The notes: generated by a model from the sequence alone, not told the origin. A stretch of DNA of 64,000 nt from Ceratodon purpureus (GCA_014871385.1 CM026429.1:13367783-13431782); one strand, 5' to 3'; numbered from the stretch's first letter, positions 1 to 13,794 are shown. Program-made: numbers and translations.

Positions 1-708
1 GTTTGTTGTGCGTCGGCGACCTCATTGATGGATATGTGCAGTTTTGCACTGGGGTAGCGTGATTCTTTTGGACTTGACGACTACTACATCACCGGCTCAT
101 CTTGATTGTCTTCATTGTGCAAGTTATCACCTCTTGTTTTGCAAAATTGCTTCAATTCTCCTGACTCTTGTTTGATGTATTTGGAAACATCGTTTAAGAG
201 GTTTATCATTCAAGGCCCCTTCCCAAAATGTTGCAGAATCGTGCGAGTAAGAATGGCAGTGACCTTTCTAGAGTAGGTGTCTTTGCTACACCTTGCTCAT
301 GAGCTAACTCGGTCCGATATTTAAACCATTTAGAATGAACATTTCAAGCTAGATTAATTGATATAAGATTGCAATGTCGATGTTAATGATTTTTTTTTCG
401 TGTGTTGTGGCACAACGCAGAGACCTCCATTACTTGAGGCCCAAGGCGACCAGAGTCCAACGTGCTTTTGGAAATTCGAACACAGGCAGAGCATGAATTG
501 CTTACCGGACAATAAAGCGAAGTTTTTGTATTACAAAAATATATGTGCATTCTGATGGTTTGCCACACAGCAATCCTCATGTCGAATCGCTACAGATCAA
601 TCGCAGGTACTCTCACAGCGCATTTTGATCAATTTATGCCCTTCAAAAATACATTGCTGTGAAATGCCCCTCCAAAATTAGTTGAATCATTTTCATGCGA
701 TGTCTAAG
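1..708. other. Left flank of the CACTA insertion, no gene seen
   Basis: No convincing coding stretch was found in this segment. Open frames are short and on both strands, without splice-compatible partners. It ends with the AAG copy of the target-site duplication (706-708). Confidence 0.6.
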
Positions 709-721
709 CACTACTAGAATA
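709..721 (+). repeat. Left terminal inverted repeat of the CACTA element
   Basis: The sequence is CACTACTAGAATA, directly preceded by the AAG target duplication. It pairs with 19652-19664 with one mismatch (T/C at position 7). Confidence 0.92.
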
Positions 722-1681
722 CATGGTTTTTTCTACCATCGCTGGACGTCCTTTTCCAATTTTTTTCCACTCGGAGTATGGAAGTGCCCCCCGATTTATG
801 ACCGCCATATAATTCGACCACTATCTGTACTTCCCGCGCTGTTCACTGTAGTGTCTTCTGTCATGGAGTGATGTCTTAACGTTACCACCCCAATCTTTTA
901 CCTCGTCTGCTCCATTTCTACACCTGAATGCACACTTAATCGCCCCAAGTTAATTTTCGGAGGTAAGTTTCGCCTCCGTTTTCACGATACCGTCTCCGAA
1001 ACTAACTCACTTTTACTAGTCGGAGTGTATATGTACAACACTGTCCGAAATATCGGTGGCTTTGCTGGACGGTCTGTTTGGGGACCCCAACGCGAAATGC
1101 CAGTCTCCTATAAGCATGCGGATAAGTGATATTTACACCGGTTAAATTTATGGATTTCCCCGCGGAGTTACGAGGTTGGTTTAGATTGCAGGTCGTTGTT
1201 ACTCGAAGTACAAAAGCTTCAAGCCTGTATGCTCACTGTGGATCAGAACATTTTACTTTAAATTTTACAAACATTTTACTTCACCGAAATCAGAGGCAGT
1301 ACATTGGAAAAAAAAATGTAGAATGTTTCACAAAAGTACTGTTCCACGAGGAAAGGTGTATCCCGAGTTAGGATACATTCTACACACTAACTCATCACAA
1401 AGTCTGGCTCACACCACTATTGCCTATGGCCGATAATTTCCCTACTCGGGCACTGTTTAATTCAAAATCTGCTGGCCTACTACTTTGCGCACTGCAGAGG
1501 GGTAATGCTGGAAAAAAAATTTACAAACTACAGGTGGCTGACTAATACGGGCACAGAGAAAGGTCATCACGCTTCAACTATGGGGTGTGAATTCCATGCA
1601 ATCGCCTCACGTGTTCATTCCTACACAGATTAACGAAGCCATCCACCTTGATGAGGGACGTGATAATCCGTGGAATGCTAT

Positions 1682-3675
1682 CTAATCAACAATCAGATGT
1701 CGGTGGAGTGCATCCACCTCAAAGGGGAATTCGCAGTTGATGTTGGAGCACCTGCACTCCAATCCCGCATTCTGGAACGCAGTATTCTCTGAAATGTCTG
1801 TTCGCTGAAGCTCCCCGAACAGCACCTCGGCAATTGACGTGTGACTCGCCACCCAGACAGCCACAGCCTTCTCCACCGCCTGGAGCTCCAACTTCACCTG
1901 ACTTATGTTCTGGCTCAAAGCTCTGGTGTTGTTGAACATGAGGACAAATCGAGCCTCGGCCTCGTCTTTGTGGCGGAGGGCTTCCACCTCATCCTGAGGG
2001 ACCTGCCTCGCAACTCCATCCATTCCTTCCTTCGCGGACAAGTGCTTTCCAACAGCGACCTCAAGGTCGTATTGCCTCTTCGCGTGCTCCACTCGAAGCT
2101 CCTGCATTTTCAACGCCGCCATGTCGAGCTTGAACGTCGCCAACATTTCCCGCGCCGCCTTGACCTTCGCATCGGTGACCGCTATGCCTCTCTTTATCAC
2201 CACGCTCACGTACTCTCGGCACGCGTCCAGCGTCAGAGTTTTTGGCGCGCATCCCTGTGCATCTGGTTCAACCACGGTATTTTGAGATAGTCAGATCATC
2301 GTAAACAGCACAGAAAAATGGAGATCGTAATCCATATCAGGCCCACAGACAACACGTCAACTCGAGATACATAATCTGCGACGACTTGAGAATGTATACG
2401 GAAACTGGGCTCTGAGACAATACCTGTTATAGTAGTGTCCAAACTCGCAACCAGGGGAATGCTTAATGGCCAAGTGTTGTCCTTCAAGCCTTCAGCCGAC
2501 ACGTCCATAGCTTCCACTTTCACTCGTACACCTGCACAGTTAAGACACTGCGTTAGTAGGATTACATTGTCAAATAACACTCACAAGACCCGACGGTTTC
2601 TATAATCAAACTCTACATGTCCTCACATACAGAACCTTCACGCGGACTTCACTCACCCTCTACGGCGCCATCGTTCAGACCATTCACAATCTCTGCCTTC
2701 ACGGGGTAGGCTACAGTTCTGGCCCGTTTGCAGGTGCACACCAATGCAGCGTCCTGTGCGTTCTCCATGCCCTTGTCTTTACCTCCATTATCTTTTCCTG
2801 TGAAGCAGAATTTTTTTGAAACCATATCAGAACACATTCAAGTGCAATTGGGTTGGGTCTAAATACAGATTTACGCGTGACAATTCAAAGGAAACAGAGT
2901 AGGAAACTTAGAAATCAAACAAGGCGCCAGGGTTTAGGGTTCTGTTACCAGAATCAACGTGCTCTTCCGGAGATGGAACTTCGTCACATTTCTGGGTGAC
3001 CTCGAGCTCTCCACTTTGCTCAGCGTTCACGTTATCCCGTAGAAGCTTGTCGTCGCCCTCCTCATCCTGTTTGTAGATGACGTTGACGTCCCAATCCGAG
3101 TCGCTGCCCTCCTCGTCATCTGTTTCGACCCCCGCCTCGTTTTTCGGCCAATTCTCTGGGCGCGTGATCTTCCTCAAGTCCTCCATCGAGAGAAACACAA
3201 ATGGCTCGCCTTTTCTGCGTAATTCGATTGGTGGTCCCTGTGTTGGGCCGAGATGTGCTGTGTCGCCAGTTCCCCGATGTGTCATCTTGCGGGCGTAAGC
3301 AGCCCAGTTCACGGGGTGGCCATTCCTTTCGGCGAGCAATCCTCTCCCGAAATGGTATGGGATAGCGTCTGCAGCGCCGACCGGTTTCTGGAAACATCGT
3401 TGGTAAAGATGGCGAATGCGCCTCACCATCCTCGGTGACACTCTGCGCTTGTATCGACCTCCGTTGTGATAGTTTTTTTCTCCCCAGAAACTCACATACT
3501 CAGCCCGCGAACAATGGCGATTATCGAGGTTGGTCCCGGGGATAACTCCGCATCCGTTCAGACCCTCGTGCACTCTAAACCACCAGATTGACCCAGGTCC
3601 TTTGTCTTCAGCGTTCTCAAGAGCCGCTGCCATCGAAGATGTGCCCGCGTCGCGCTTCCTCCGTGTGGACACCAT
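1682..3675 (-). CDS. Unknown 518-aa protein carried by the CACTA element (four exons)
   Basis: Four exons on the minus strand join in a consistent phase 1: 3675-2949, 2797-2657, 2531-2424 and 2262-1682. Every junction uses GT-AG. The start ATG at 3675 opens a basic N-terminus (STRRKRD). An upstream acceptor near 3712 leaves room for a further 5' exon. Residues about 30-200 form a Trp/His/Arg-rich region beginning GSIWWFRVHEGLNGCG, followed by an acidic stretch (TDDEEGSDSDWD). The last exon is rich in heptad-like Ala/Leu/Glu/Lys sequence, likely coiled coil, and ends with a Cys pair (CRCSNINC). I do not recognise the family. The gene lies wholly inside the transposon and points away from the transposase gene. 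It could be a captured host gene or an accessory protein of this CACTA lineage. Confidence 0.72.
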
Positions 3676-3735
3676 GCTGACCGTGGGGGCTGCGTTCTTC
3701 CGCAGTTCCTCTACAAAAACATATGAAAACAACAT

Positions 3736-6700
3736 TAGCTTCTCTACACATTTACCTCACAGCACTCTCCCACCGCAAATGCAATGACGAAGATCACTAC
3801 GACATTTACTGGCACCCGCATCACAAAGACAAGCATGACACCGCGAGCGAAAGCGATGTTCCAGAACGTGCTAATCTCGCAGACTAAGAGGTGGGTCACT
3901 TGACAAACATCGTAATTCAGTGGAAAAAGAATAGCGGATTCGGATATGCCGTGATTCTACTCTTAAGGAGTTACGCAACCACATACTCTCTAGCCAGTTC
4001 CTCCACGGACTCTCAAACACAAACTATGTTGAACTCTAAACGTACAATTATGCGGGGGGGAGGATGAGGAACCTGACAAAAACTGAGTCCTCTGTCGAGT
4101 AATGGACGAGTCCAGCAAGCGCGCTCTCAGCAGCCACAGCAACCAAGAGAAAACGGGAACACGGACACCTCTCCGCTCCTCTCTCCTTCTGAGCCTCCAC
4201 TGTAAAATGCCCTTCCTTCAGTCCTCATATGTGACTTATATAGCATCCACTGCGACGGGATAGTTGGGAGTGGTGGAACTGCGACGGGAAAGTTGGAGTG
4301 GTGGAACTGCGCCGCCAAGCCCTGTCCCGTGAGGGAACACCACATACGCACCACCATGAGTGGAATCATGGGCTCCTCCCACTTCCATCAATTTCAGCCG
4401 GTTTTGATATGCCACGTCTGTCTCCCATCGAGTGGAAAGCGAAGTGGAGCAGGATCAAGCTGTCACAATTTTAGATGCAACCCAAACTGAAATGATGATG
4501 TTGGATAGGCTGTCTTACGACAATCAGACCATCACGGAGTGGATTACGTCGTAAATCTAAAAAACAATCATACTATTAGGAGGATTTCACCTTGGGATCA
4601 TGGCGGATAAGTCATTTCCTGATGTCACAAAAATTAACCGATCCTAGAACCCCTCCTGCTCTGGAATTGCGAAAAATCCTAGAGCCCCACAATTTCATAC
4701 GTGGAACCCAGTCTATAAAGCCTTCCTCTTTCTCTGGCTATGTCCCGTGGGAAAATGGGGAAAATTCACATGATGGTGCCCTCCATTCACACAAATTAAC
4801 ACGCACTTAAATGTTAACGAATACATTACAAAGCAAACGCCAGACCGTTCACTCTTTATCACGGACGTATGTCTTCTCTGCCCCTTGTAGTGTTTCGTCC
4901 CCTTACCGACATGACGACTCCTCCACCTTCAACCCTGACAATCAAATGTTACATCTCCATCTGGCATTCTAATTGTACTTCCCAATATAAATTTTAATAT
5001 CATACAGATTACAATCAAGTGCAGAAAATGAGGACAAAACTGTATTTCTCTTACAATGGGACTGATTAAAAGGTCTTCACAAGTGGGTCCCCCACTTGGC
5101 ACTCGCATGTCCATCTGTCTAATCAACCTATGCCCACTCCTAATTAGGAACAGATGAAATCCAACTCAGCATGGAAATTCCACCTGGACTTACAATCCTC
5201 AGGTACAAATCCAAAAACCACCCTACAGAATCCCCATAAAGAGACGTTTTGATTGAACGTACCTGGTTATAGCAGTACGGAACATTCGTGCATCGTGAGT
5301 ACAAGTATCGTATACAATCCGTTCTATCCCGTACACCATTCGTAGCATACCATACGTAATGCTTACGATATCACATAGTCCAGGCATCATGCATACGTCC
5401 TCATTAAGAAAATTACAAAATTTGGAAATCTGAATATTCTTTGACGAAAACTTCAAGTACATTACGGTGACTTCTCACTCTAACTACCATATTGTCAAAG
5501 AAGGGGTGTTCGGAACTCAACTGCAAATGATGAGTGGAATCACAGAACACAATAAGCCGCCTTTGAGATGTTATTCTAAGCATTCCTAAAAGAGGAGGTA
5601 CAGTCTATGAACCTGTCTTCTTCCGGCAAATCCCCCGTGGGATTACCCTTCCTTAAATCGCACTCTATTATTTCCAAAGTCGCTTTCCATCCGCTTCCGG
5701 ATACCACACACTGACAATCGTAGAAGCTAGTCGTCTTATGCCTCGGTAGGTGTGGACAGAGCCTACGCTTTGCCCTCAACCTTGCGTCCAGGGGTAATCC
5801 CAGACTCAGTCGGGGGAGCTTACACTTGCAGTGGGGTAGAGCAACCCACCGCAATGCAGTGCAAAAGAAGCATCGACAGGAGTTGCAACGATGGCGATGG
5901 TTACGACCATTCCACACAGAGGTTAAATCACGTGGGTACTGATGCCTTGCCGGTACCCTCTTCATAATGGAGATCGGAGCAGGCTTCACATCGACAAAAC
6001 AACGGCTATACCACATCATTCAACTTACTTGCAGGTAAGTATCAATTCCAAAATCTCTCGTAGGAATGGCTCGAAACGAAATTGTACTACAACAGTCAGA
6101 TATTCTAACCTAGGAGATTGGGGGAGCACTTACTTTTTTTTGGACGTTGACATTCCGCGCCTGACCATAGGGAAGTGGAACACCTTCTTCGTCGAGTACA
6201 GCAACGGAGCATCCTGACATCGCGAACTATCTGCATGAAACAACTAGGACTGCCCAGATACGTAAAGACTAAAGGAGGTACTATTTAACAGTAAAAGGAT
6301 GGTTCCCCTTTGGAGCAACTTACATAAAGTAGTAACCTTCTAATTCCAGTATATGCACAACGAATACCGTGACTACATCGCTGTATAGAATGTAATTGCC
6401 AGATGCGTAGCGTACCTTCCTCGTCCACCTCTTCCCAAAGTAGAATCATGCCTTATCTCATGATCTCTCAAATAGAAACCAAGATTGTCTAGCTTTCATA
6501 AGAAGCGTTTCATTCTAAAATTGGAGTCGGTTCAGGAGCGCGCAACAGTGGGGCCGTCGAGGTTGGAATATATCCTGTGTCCACGACTGCATCAGTCAAT
6601 TACACATTTAGTAGCATCTGATGATATAAAATCCATCACTTGCGTCATATCCGGATATGGCGGAATACAACTACCGCATTGAGAATCTGATATATGTTGA

Positions 6701-7288
6701 CGACCGCTCCTTTGTTCTGGGCTTCTCCATTCGAAGTGGCAGCCAATCCACTGGACGGTTAGTGACTGAAGTACGGCTACGTTAGTCATTTCCCTTTTGC
6801 CTGAACCACTAAGGATCTCCTGAGGGACGGGACACACTCTCACGAGATATTCCAGGATGCAGGTAGGAAAGACCGAATAAAACATAATTTATCATATGGG
6901 TAGGCATAGAAAAGAACCACAGAAATGTCCCTTAGTTGTAAAACAATCATACACATCATCGCTTGTCCAACAAGCGTTTAGTGTCCGCGGCTATAATCCA
7001 CACTTTGTCAATCAAACAAAGAGAACCTATGAATGTCTGCATTTGGGAAACCGTAAATGCAGCCAATCCACACAATGTCTCCACAATATAGACATTCTCT
7101 ATATCAGGATACACAACATTTCAAATACAACATCTGCATTATCGAATGTGAAGGAAAGCATAAATCATAAAGCAGACCTCTTATTTATGGTTGCATCGTG
7201 TACAGTTACTCTACGATATTCATCGCAAAGGCATGATCCACTCCTCCAGAATCACCTTTTCGTAAAATCCGCAATCTCCCTGTCGATA
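3736..7288. other. Interior CACTA segment without a resolvable gene
   Basis: No recognisable protein was found. A short tandem duplication (unit about 30 bp, GTGGTGGAACTGCG core) lies at 4252-4312. Scattered minus-strand open pieces between 5576 and 6885 end at donor-like sites, for example near 6131 and 6321, and may be small exons of an unrecognised spliced gene. I could not join them in phase. The rest may be promoter and 5' sequence of the flanking genes. Confidence 0.4.
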
Positions 7289-10200
7289 CTATTCAGCCGG
7301 AGTTTCTCCTTCATATTCTGGACCCGTTTCCCCCTCTGTCGGTTCAATATCGTCGTCGTCATCGTCGTCTATATGGTCAATGTCGTCGACATTCTCGAGG
7401 GCGTCATTACTCTCGACGGAAGCATCCACGGCCGCTACTTCCTGAACCTGTACGGTAACTCCCTCGTGTACACCATCCCTCTCGAATGGGATTCCCATAT
7501 TCCGGGTATCGTCCAGTGTGATCGGGGTGGCGTACCCAGAAGCACCTATAACAGTCTCATCTGTATCCCCCTCGACTCGTCTTGACCTCGGCTCCTTCTG
7601 GATGACCACCATCCACTGCGGATTGTCGTGATCCGGTGCAAAAAAAACCTAATTTTTCACGAAGAGTTCACAGGCATTAAAAAAAACATGCAACTATAAA
7701 TGCCATAGCCGACAATCGTGTAATAGGCAATACAGTTCAGATACATCAGAACCATCGATGGTGATCTTACATACTGCTTAAGAGAGATTAAAATTTATAC
7801 CTGTGAAACATGAACAGGGAGAATGTATGGTTCCACATGGGGTGCTTGAAATGCGTCTTTTCTGAAAACCCAGAAACCGTGGTCGTCTTGCTTCATAGTA
7901 ACATGTCCAGACACATTGGGCTTAATCCAAGAGCATTCCATCACGGCAAACTTCTGGTACACGTAGTTAACCTGTATGATGCGACGTAGTACACCGACGT
8001 ACTTCAGATCTGCTTCCACTGGCCGCTGGTCTAGCGGAGAAGCTTGACATAGCGTAGCCGCGACGCACGCCACTCCCGAGTCGAGGGACTTAAATGTATT
8101 GCCCTCTAACCTGTCTTCGGTTCTGTAGTGATTACCATACGCGTACATTTTTTTGTACTCGTTTACAAACGGCAATGGGAGCTGCGACAGATTTTGCAGC
8201 TCTGATGAAACGAATTCATTCGCAGCAAGCATATTGTCCACGCGTCTTTCTAGCCACGCTGAGAACGGTGGAAACGGTCTCCCACGGTGCCTAGCACGGT
8301 GCACTCTTGCCGCGATATCGTATTCTCTGCATGTCAATAGTGCAAGCTGATTGAGTCAAGGGTAGTAATGCAGGAACGCATCCTGTGAGAGTAGAATATG
8401 ATTTCCTATGTCACCTATTTAAAAACATATCGCTTGGAAGTAAGGAGAGAAAGCAGATGGACCTAGTAACATACTCTCTCAGTTCCTCCGTCGCCTTCAA
8501 ATTGCATATGACAAACTCGTGTATTGCTCTGAGCTCGTTATCTGGTAGCATTCTCTTCACTTCGGCACCCTCAAGTACCTCTCCATTATAACGAGCGTCA
8601 TCATCCGGGTCCCATATTTTCTGCCATCCGGGATAGAGGGATAGGTTTTCACTCATATGTCCCAAGGCTTCCGCGTACATGTAACCCTTTGCTATGGCTG
8701 CCTCTGGTTTCGATCTATTGCGTACATACTTCTTCAGGACAAACAAGTACCGCTCTGCACCGTAGCACCATCGAGTATGGACAGGGCCAAGCCAATCCAA
8801 TTCATCCACCAGGTGAAGTAGTAAATGGGGCATAATGTCAAAAAACGCTGGAGGGAACCATACCTCAAGCAGGCACATAGTCTCCGCTACATACTGATGT
8901 AGACTGGGAATTGAGGTAGGGTCGATGGCCTTCGAACATATCTTTTTGAAGCAATTACCCAATCGAATAACTGCATCTCTAGCTCCGGGGTGGAGTAGTC
9001 CGCGAATGCAGGTAGGGAGAATGTCCTGTAAAATTACATGGTGGTCGTGACTTTTCAATCCCTGGAATTTTTTGTCACCGACGAGTTTTGTCATGTTGGA
9101 GCTGTAACCGGTGGGGACCTCTATGGATTTCACGGACCTCAGAAACTTAGTAGATTCTGCGGCCGTTAGAGAGTAAGGCGGATGTGGCTTCAGATAATTC
9201 CCTCTCCCGGGCCTAGCTCTGAGATGGAGTGCTGGACGAGTCCCGATCGCCTCCATATCTCTTCTGCAATCGAGCGTGTCCTTGTCGCCCATTACAAAAC
9301 CCAGAATACTAGCTGAAATGTTCTTCTCGACGTGCATGACGTCTAAAGTGTGTCGAATCCGTAATTTCTGCAGCGTGTCCAATTGCAAAATCAATCCATA
9401 GCGAGACTCAAGATACTGATGGAACAACAAGCTAATTCTACAAAGACCGTTTATAAAATACAGGGCAGTGTACACATATGAGATCGGATCTGCGTAGAAA
9501 TATCTCACGCGACGAAACATGCCACATCCTATTATATAGACTCGGAGAAAATGTAGCACTGTCCATTTCTGAGGTCGGAACAGATTAACATTCATAACAC
9601 TCTGCTTGAAATCACATCTTACGATATATACTCATGAGGTAACCAAAGCACTCTACATTCGTGACATCAGCATTCTGTGGCTCTAATATTGACATAGCGT
9701 AAGCAAACTGATGCGGCACATATCAAGATACATAAACATATAGCAGTACGGAATACATAATTTCATAACTGCGTGTCAGTGATTGTATAACAAGTCAATG
9801 TCATCCACTACTAGCCTACCGTACATTAAAAAACAGAATTTTGGGAAAAACACTGAGATGCACATCAGGGTGGTGGTACGGTGTTCGGTGCGGTACCTCC
9901 CAGTACGGCAGCCTAAATAGTATTGACTTCCGCTTAACCCCTGTAGTACGAACTGGGTCGCCAGGGGCACCAGACTGACCTCCGTTGTTTAGCCAATGCT
10001 CCCTCTCTTGCGCACACTGTAGCACTTCCGCACCTGTGAATCTTGGAGCAGCGGTTTCGAATTCAACCGAGCCTCCAAAGTCCCGGGAGTTTGATCGAAG
10101 AGGGTGGGAAGGCGGAAGATGCCGACGGGCCTGATTGTCGTAAACATTTTTTTTTAAAAACTGTGATCGCCTGGATAATGTGTTGGGCCCACACACAGGG

Positions 10201-11855
10201 CACGCATGATAACCCTTCGTAACTTGTCCAGCGACCATCCCATAAGCAGGGAAGTCGTGGATACAGAATATGAGCATAGCTCTCATCAGAAAGTACCTCT
10301 CCCCGCGAAACCGAGAAGCATCTTCAAGCATCATTCCTTCGTGCCAGAGCATCTCCAGCTCCTCCACGAGAGGCTCGATGAGAACGTCAAAGTGATCCGA
10401 AGATGGAGCCTTGGGTCCTGGTATGATGAGAGACAATATAATGCAATACCTCTTCGTGGTCATCCATGGAGGAAGGTTATAATTGAACAACGTCACAGGC
10501 CATGTCGAGTAAACGCTCCTTTTCTCGCTGAATGGGTTCATGCCATCAGTGGAAAGTGCTAGAAAAAGTCTTCGAGGATCGTTACAGAATTCTGGTTCCC
10601 TTTCACGTATGTCTGCCATATGCTTAGACTGTGATACGTGTCTAACCATTCCGTCCGCTGGTCTCTCCCGACCAATCCAGGTCAACGATGCGGCCATGAG
10701 GGGACTCCGGTACATTCGTTTAATTCGGACCCCAAGCGGAAAATGCCTCAGTATTTTGACGGGGACCAATGACTTGCCGTGCCTTCTGCGTCTTGGTGAA
10801 GCACATGTAGGACAGAGTATAGAATCAGAGTGTACCCCACGGAAAAGAACGCAGTTGTTTGCGCAGACGTCGATGCATTGGAACTCTAGGCCGAGTTTGC
10901 GTAGCACCTGTGAAGCCCCGTACTCCGAGTCAGGCAGTGTGTTAGGTTGAGGCAAGATAACTCTGTGGAGAAGCGCAAAGGTTTGATCCACCTGAACATT
11001 TGAGGCATTGTTGCCTCTAAGTTGATTTAAGAGTAAAATTGTGGCTTCCATGCCAGATAGAGGCGACCCTTCGAACAGCGGTATACGGGACACTTCCTGA
11101 ATGCGTTCTAGCTCTGCAGCAGTTTCGCGGTCCATTGCATCTGGGTCTCCCCAATCCAATTCGTCTCCACTGTTATACTCGAAGCCGTTGTCCATTGGGG
11201 GTAGGTCATCCTCCATGGGCGGCTGATCTCCTCCTCCATGGACGGGCCCATCACTCTCGTCATAATCCTGGTTTCCATGCTGCGGTAGTCCGTCCTCTCT
11301 AGCCACCGCCGCGTCTGCCGCAGTGTTGCGAACCTCATCCCAAACTCCAAAAGTCTGACGCATAACCTCCACAACATCAACCGCTGCAGCCGTGGGATCG
11401 CGAACGACGTTTCTCTCTCGCCTAGCAGTCTCTCCGTATTCTCTCGCGATGTGCTCTTCCCATTCGCAATCCGATTCGTCGTTATCAAACCCCTAGAGAG
11501 CATCAAGTTTAAAACGCTGATTAAAACATGCAACAGGCCTTAAACCACGTAGGTCTTAGCAGAGCGGAGAGAAACTGCGCACAATACCAGAGCACCTGAG
11601 ACGGTTCGTAATATTTACCTCCGATGGGCCTCGCTGCCAAGGGTGGTAGCCAAAATCTCGTATGTGTTGTGTCATAGTCTTCAGCGAATACCATGTTCGC
11701 ACACCCCTATTACAGATCCTACACGGACATCTCAAACGCGTAACCCCAGTGAAACGCGCCCTCGTTATCTCTCTCTCCAGCAGTTTTCTGTCCCGATCTC
11801 TCTGTCTCCCTAAATGCTCCAACGGCAATCGCCCTCGGACGCGATGTCGTGCCAT
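7289..11855 (-). CDS. TNP2-type CACTA transposase (1203 aa, five exons)
   Basis: Five exons join without a frame break: 11855-11619, 11492-9897, 9367-8475, 8326-7801 and 7648-7289. Exon 1 carries a transposase-associated Cys motif (LRCPCRIC). Exon 2 carries the TNP2/Transposase_21 core, with hallmark strings LALSTDGMNPFS, TLFNYNLPPW and GYHACPVCG. Exon 3 continues with LDVMHVEKN and a DUF4218-like region (KSHDHHVILQDILP, FPPAFFDIMPHLLLHL). Exon 4 has a DUF4216-like region (YVYQKFAVMECSW). Exon 5 ends in an acidic Asp-rich tail. In this superfamily the protein binds the ends and catalyses excision and integration in the nucleus. No stop or frameshift is seen, so it may be functional. Exon boundaries are by phase only. 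Confidence 0.88.
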
Positions 11856-11929
11856 TGCCGAACTCTGATGTTGCACTCTGCATGAAAGTTTCAATCCAGG
11901 ATAAGACTCCCAAACAGAGTAAACACAGT

Positions 11930-11954
11930 AAACCCCAAACCTAAACCCTAAACC
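11930..11954 (+). promoter_or_regulatory. Telo-box-like AAACCCTAA motif upstream of the transposase start
   Basis: Degenerate AAACCCTAAACC units lie about 75 bp upstream of the transposase ATG on its non-template side. Telo-boxes are known 5'-regulatory motifs in plants. The assignment here rests on sequence and position only. Confidence 0.4.
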
Positions 11955-11955
11955 A

Positions 11956-12682
11956 AAATGTAATTGCAATAAAAATACTCTACAGTGGACAATGCAATTG
12001 ATGTTTGGATACATGGCGAACTGCTCTCATACCCACTCACTGATGTGGAAATATCGAGAGCATGGCAATGTACAGAGCAAGCCAAAACAGGTACAGAAGA
12101 TGTCGTAAGACATGCTTCCGCTCGCCGCATTATTTCTCACACGAGGTGGAAACGCAGTTCGCACCGACACATCATTGTTGAGTGAACGCTCGATTACAGG
12201 TAAACAACACATATTGGAATAGACGCTACTTCGAGGTGCATAACACCATAGCCAAACTCTGCGCGACCAACAGCACTACTGCACAGACATGGTGCTCTGT
12301 ACCCAGAGGAAGGGTCCTCTGTGGAGAAGACAGTCGGAGGCAAGGGTTTCAACCCCCCGTTAATGGTTATCTACCAGTTCTGCTACTGAGATGTTCATAA
12401 AAAGGGTGATTCGTATAGGACTGTGGCACTGACACCAAAAACGTGGCAACCAACAGGGTAAATAGAAATCAAAATCGCGGCTTTTTTAAAAAAGCATCCC
12501 CACCATTTTATGAAGAGCCTAAACTCGTATATAAAAATTAGAAAAATGATGGGGACGCCAAAATGACAGTCCCTTGCGCAAACCCTGTCGTGGTCTTGAC
12601 CTATACTAGTCATTCCCAATCTCTGAAGTCCATAGCGCTTTACTTTCTAAAGTCTACATTGAATTCGATCGTATTAAGTACA
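11956..12682. other. Spacer upstream of the transposase gene
   Basis: Nothing recognisable was found. It separates the transposase 5' end from the first F-box-like gene and is presumably promoter sequence and the 3' region of the F-box-like gene. Confidence 0.4.
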
Positions 12683-13168
12683 TTACCTATCGAGTTCACT
12701 CCAGAACGATTCCTCCTCGTCCGTGGATTCTGTTTCGGAGTCGGAATCCGTCGTCACATCTGTGCTCTCTTCAACTTCTGCTTCTTCAATCTGCCGCTTG
12801 TGCCTCGCGTAAGCCACCAAGCCAAAAGTCCACTCTTTCTGCCGTTCTACATACTCCTTCCAACCAGCGGAGACACATCGGAGCGTGGAACATACCCTAA
12901 AATTCTCGAGATGGCAATCAGACTCCATCATCAACGGCCATATCACCTTCGATACGACGTCGAGAGGAAGCGCATGGAGGAGGGTAAGAGTCGAAACCGG
13001 TCTGTCACCGGTATAATGGTCTTTTGGGAGGGGTATCCCAGCATCTCTACGCACTAATGCAGCGTTATGTTCGTGCACGGCATGTAGATAGTCTTCCACA
13101 GCACTCTGCCCGTCTCCCAACAGCCATTCCTCTGTTTCCTCGTCACAACAGTGACCATCGATGGCCAT
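12683..13168 (-). CDS. F-box-like protein, copy 1 (161 aa), inside the CACTA element
   Basis: This single open frame has a central F-box-like segment: ALPLDVVSKVIWPLM, then FRVCSTLRCVSAGWKEYV. These match the leucine/proline start and the L-R-x-V-x-x-x-W pattern of F-box motifs. The C-terminal third is acidic and Ser/Thr-rich (TDSDSETESTDEEE). It is clearly paralogous to the gene at 14157-14732: the core AIPRELVMAKVWPRLM plus FRICCNLRGVCTAWKAFV aligns position by position. F-box proteins normally bring substrates to SCF ubiquitin ligases, but no substrate-binding repeat is visible here. No intron is needed, although a short 5' exon cannot be excluded. The family assignment is moderate. Confidence 0.6.
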   Translation of the reverse strand: MAIDGHCCDEETEEWLLGDGQSAVEDYLHAVHEHNAALVRRDAGIPLPKDHYTGDRPVSTLTLLHALPLDVVSKVIWPLMMESDCHLENFRVCSTLRCVSAGWKEYVERQKEWTFGLVAYARHKRQIEEAEVEESTDVTTDSDSETESTDEEESFWSELDR

Positions 13169-13578
13169 TCGAAGTGAAAAGTCCCCTTCCTCCTCTAACG
13201 ATACGTCTCGGTAAATGGAAAGTGAGTGCTAGGTATCCGCTCCCTACATACTGTTCCGAGAGTGTCTGAATTAGCAACTAGGTAAGGGGCTCGGTAGGAA
13301 TGCACTGACAATGATATGTACCTCAGTACGACTGCTACATATGTGTGTCCTATGTTCACCGAGAACTGGAAATCCAAAGGAACGACGTATCACGAGTAAT
13401 AGGAGAGGTGAAAATGAAAGACCAAGGGTCAGAAAGTTGACGTACCTCAGAGAAAATGATATGACAACTGCAAATGCGAAGGCTTTAAGGGCCCGTTCAT
13501 GGACCATACAGTGCTCCCGTCCATTCATGGCCCGTTCAACGACACGTTGAAACCTTCCGAAGTAGTGACAAGCATACC

Positions 13579-13794
13579 TTCCGAAGTAGACGCCTAGTTT
13601 CCGAAATCTGTGAGGCCACATGTTAGTGTCTCGCACCTAAACGTAAACGTGGAACTGTAGTGTTTCATGGGATGATCGTGGGAGGATTAGAAGTGAAGAC
13701 ATTGGACCGAAGTAGACCGGATATCTCGAGCCTCGATCTGCAGTTGCACCGTGATTGATGGACAGCAGTCAAGGCAAGCGAACTACAACTGCGG
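13579..13794. repeat. Upstream block A of the F-box-like gene duplication
   Basis: This roughly 216-bp block matches 14870-15082 at high identity. Both contain a long shared run beginning ATTGGACCGAAGTAGACCGG, then CCGTGATTGATGGACA and ACTACAACTGCGG. Each block lies 5' of one F-box-like gene, so a unit with gene and upstream DNA was duplicated in tandem. Confidence 0.85.
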
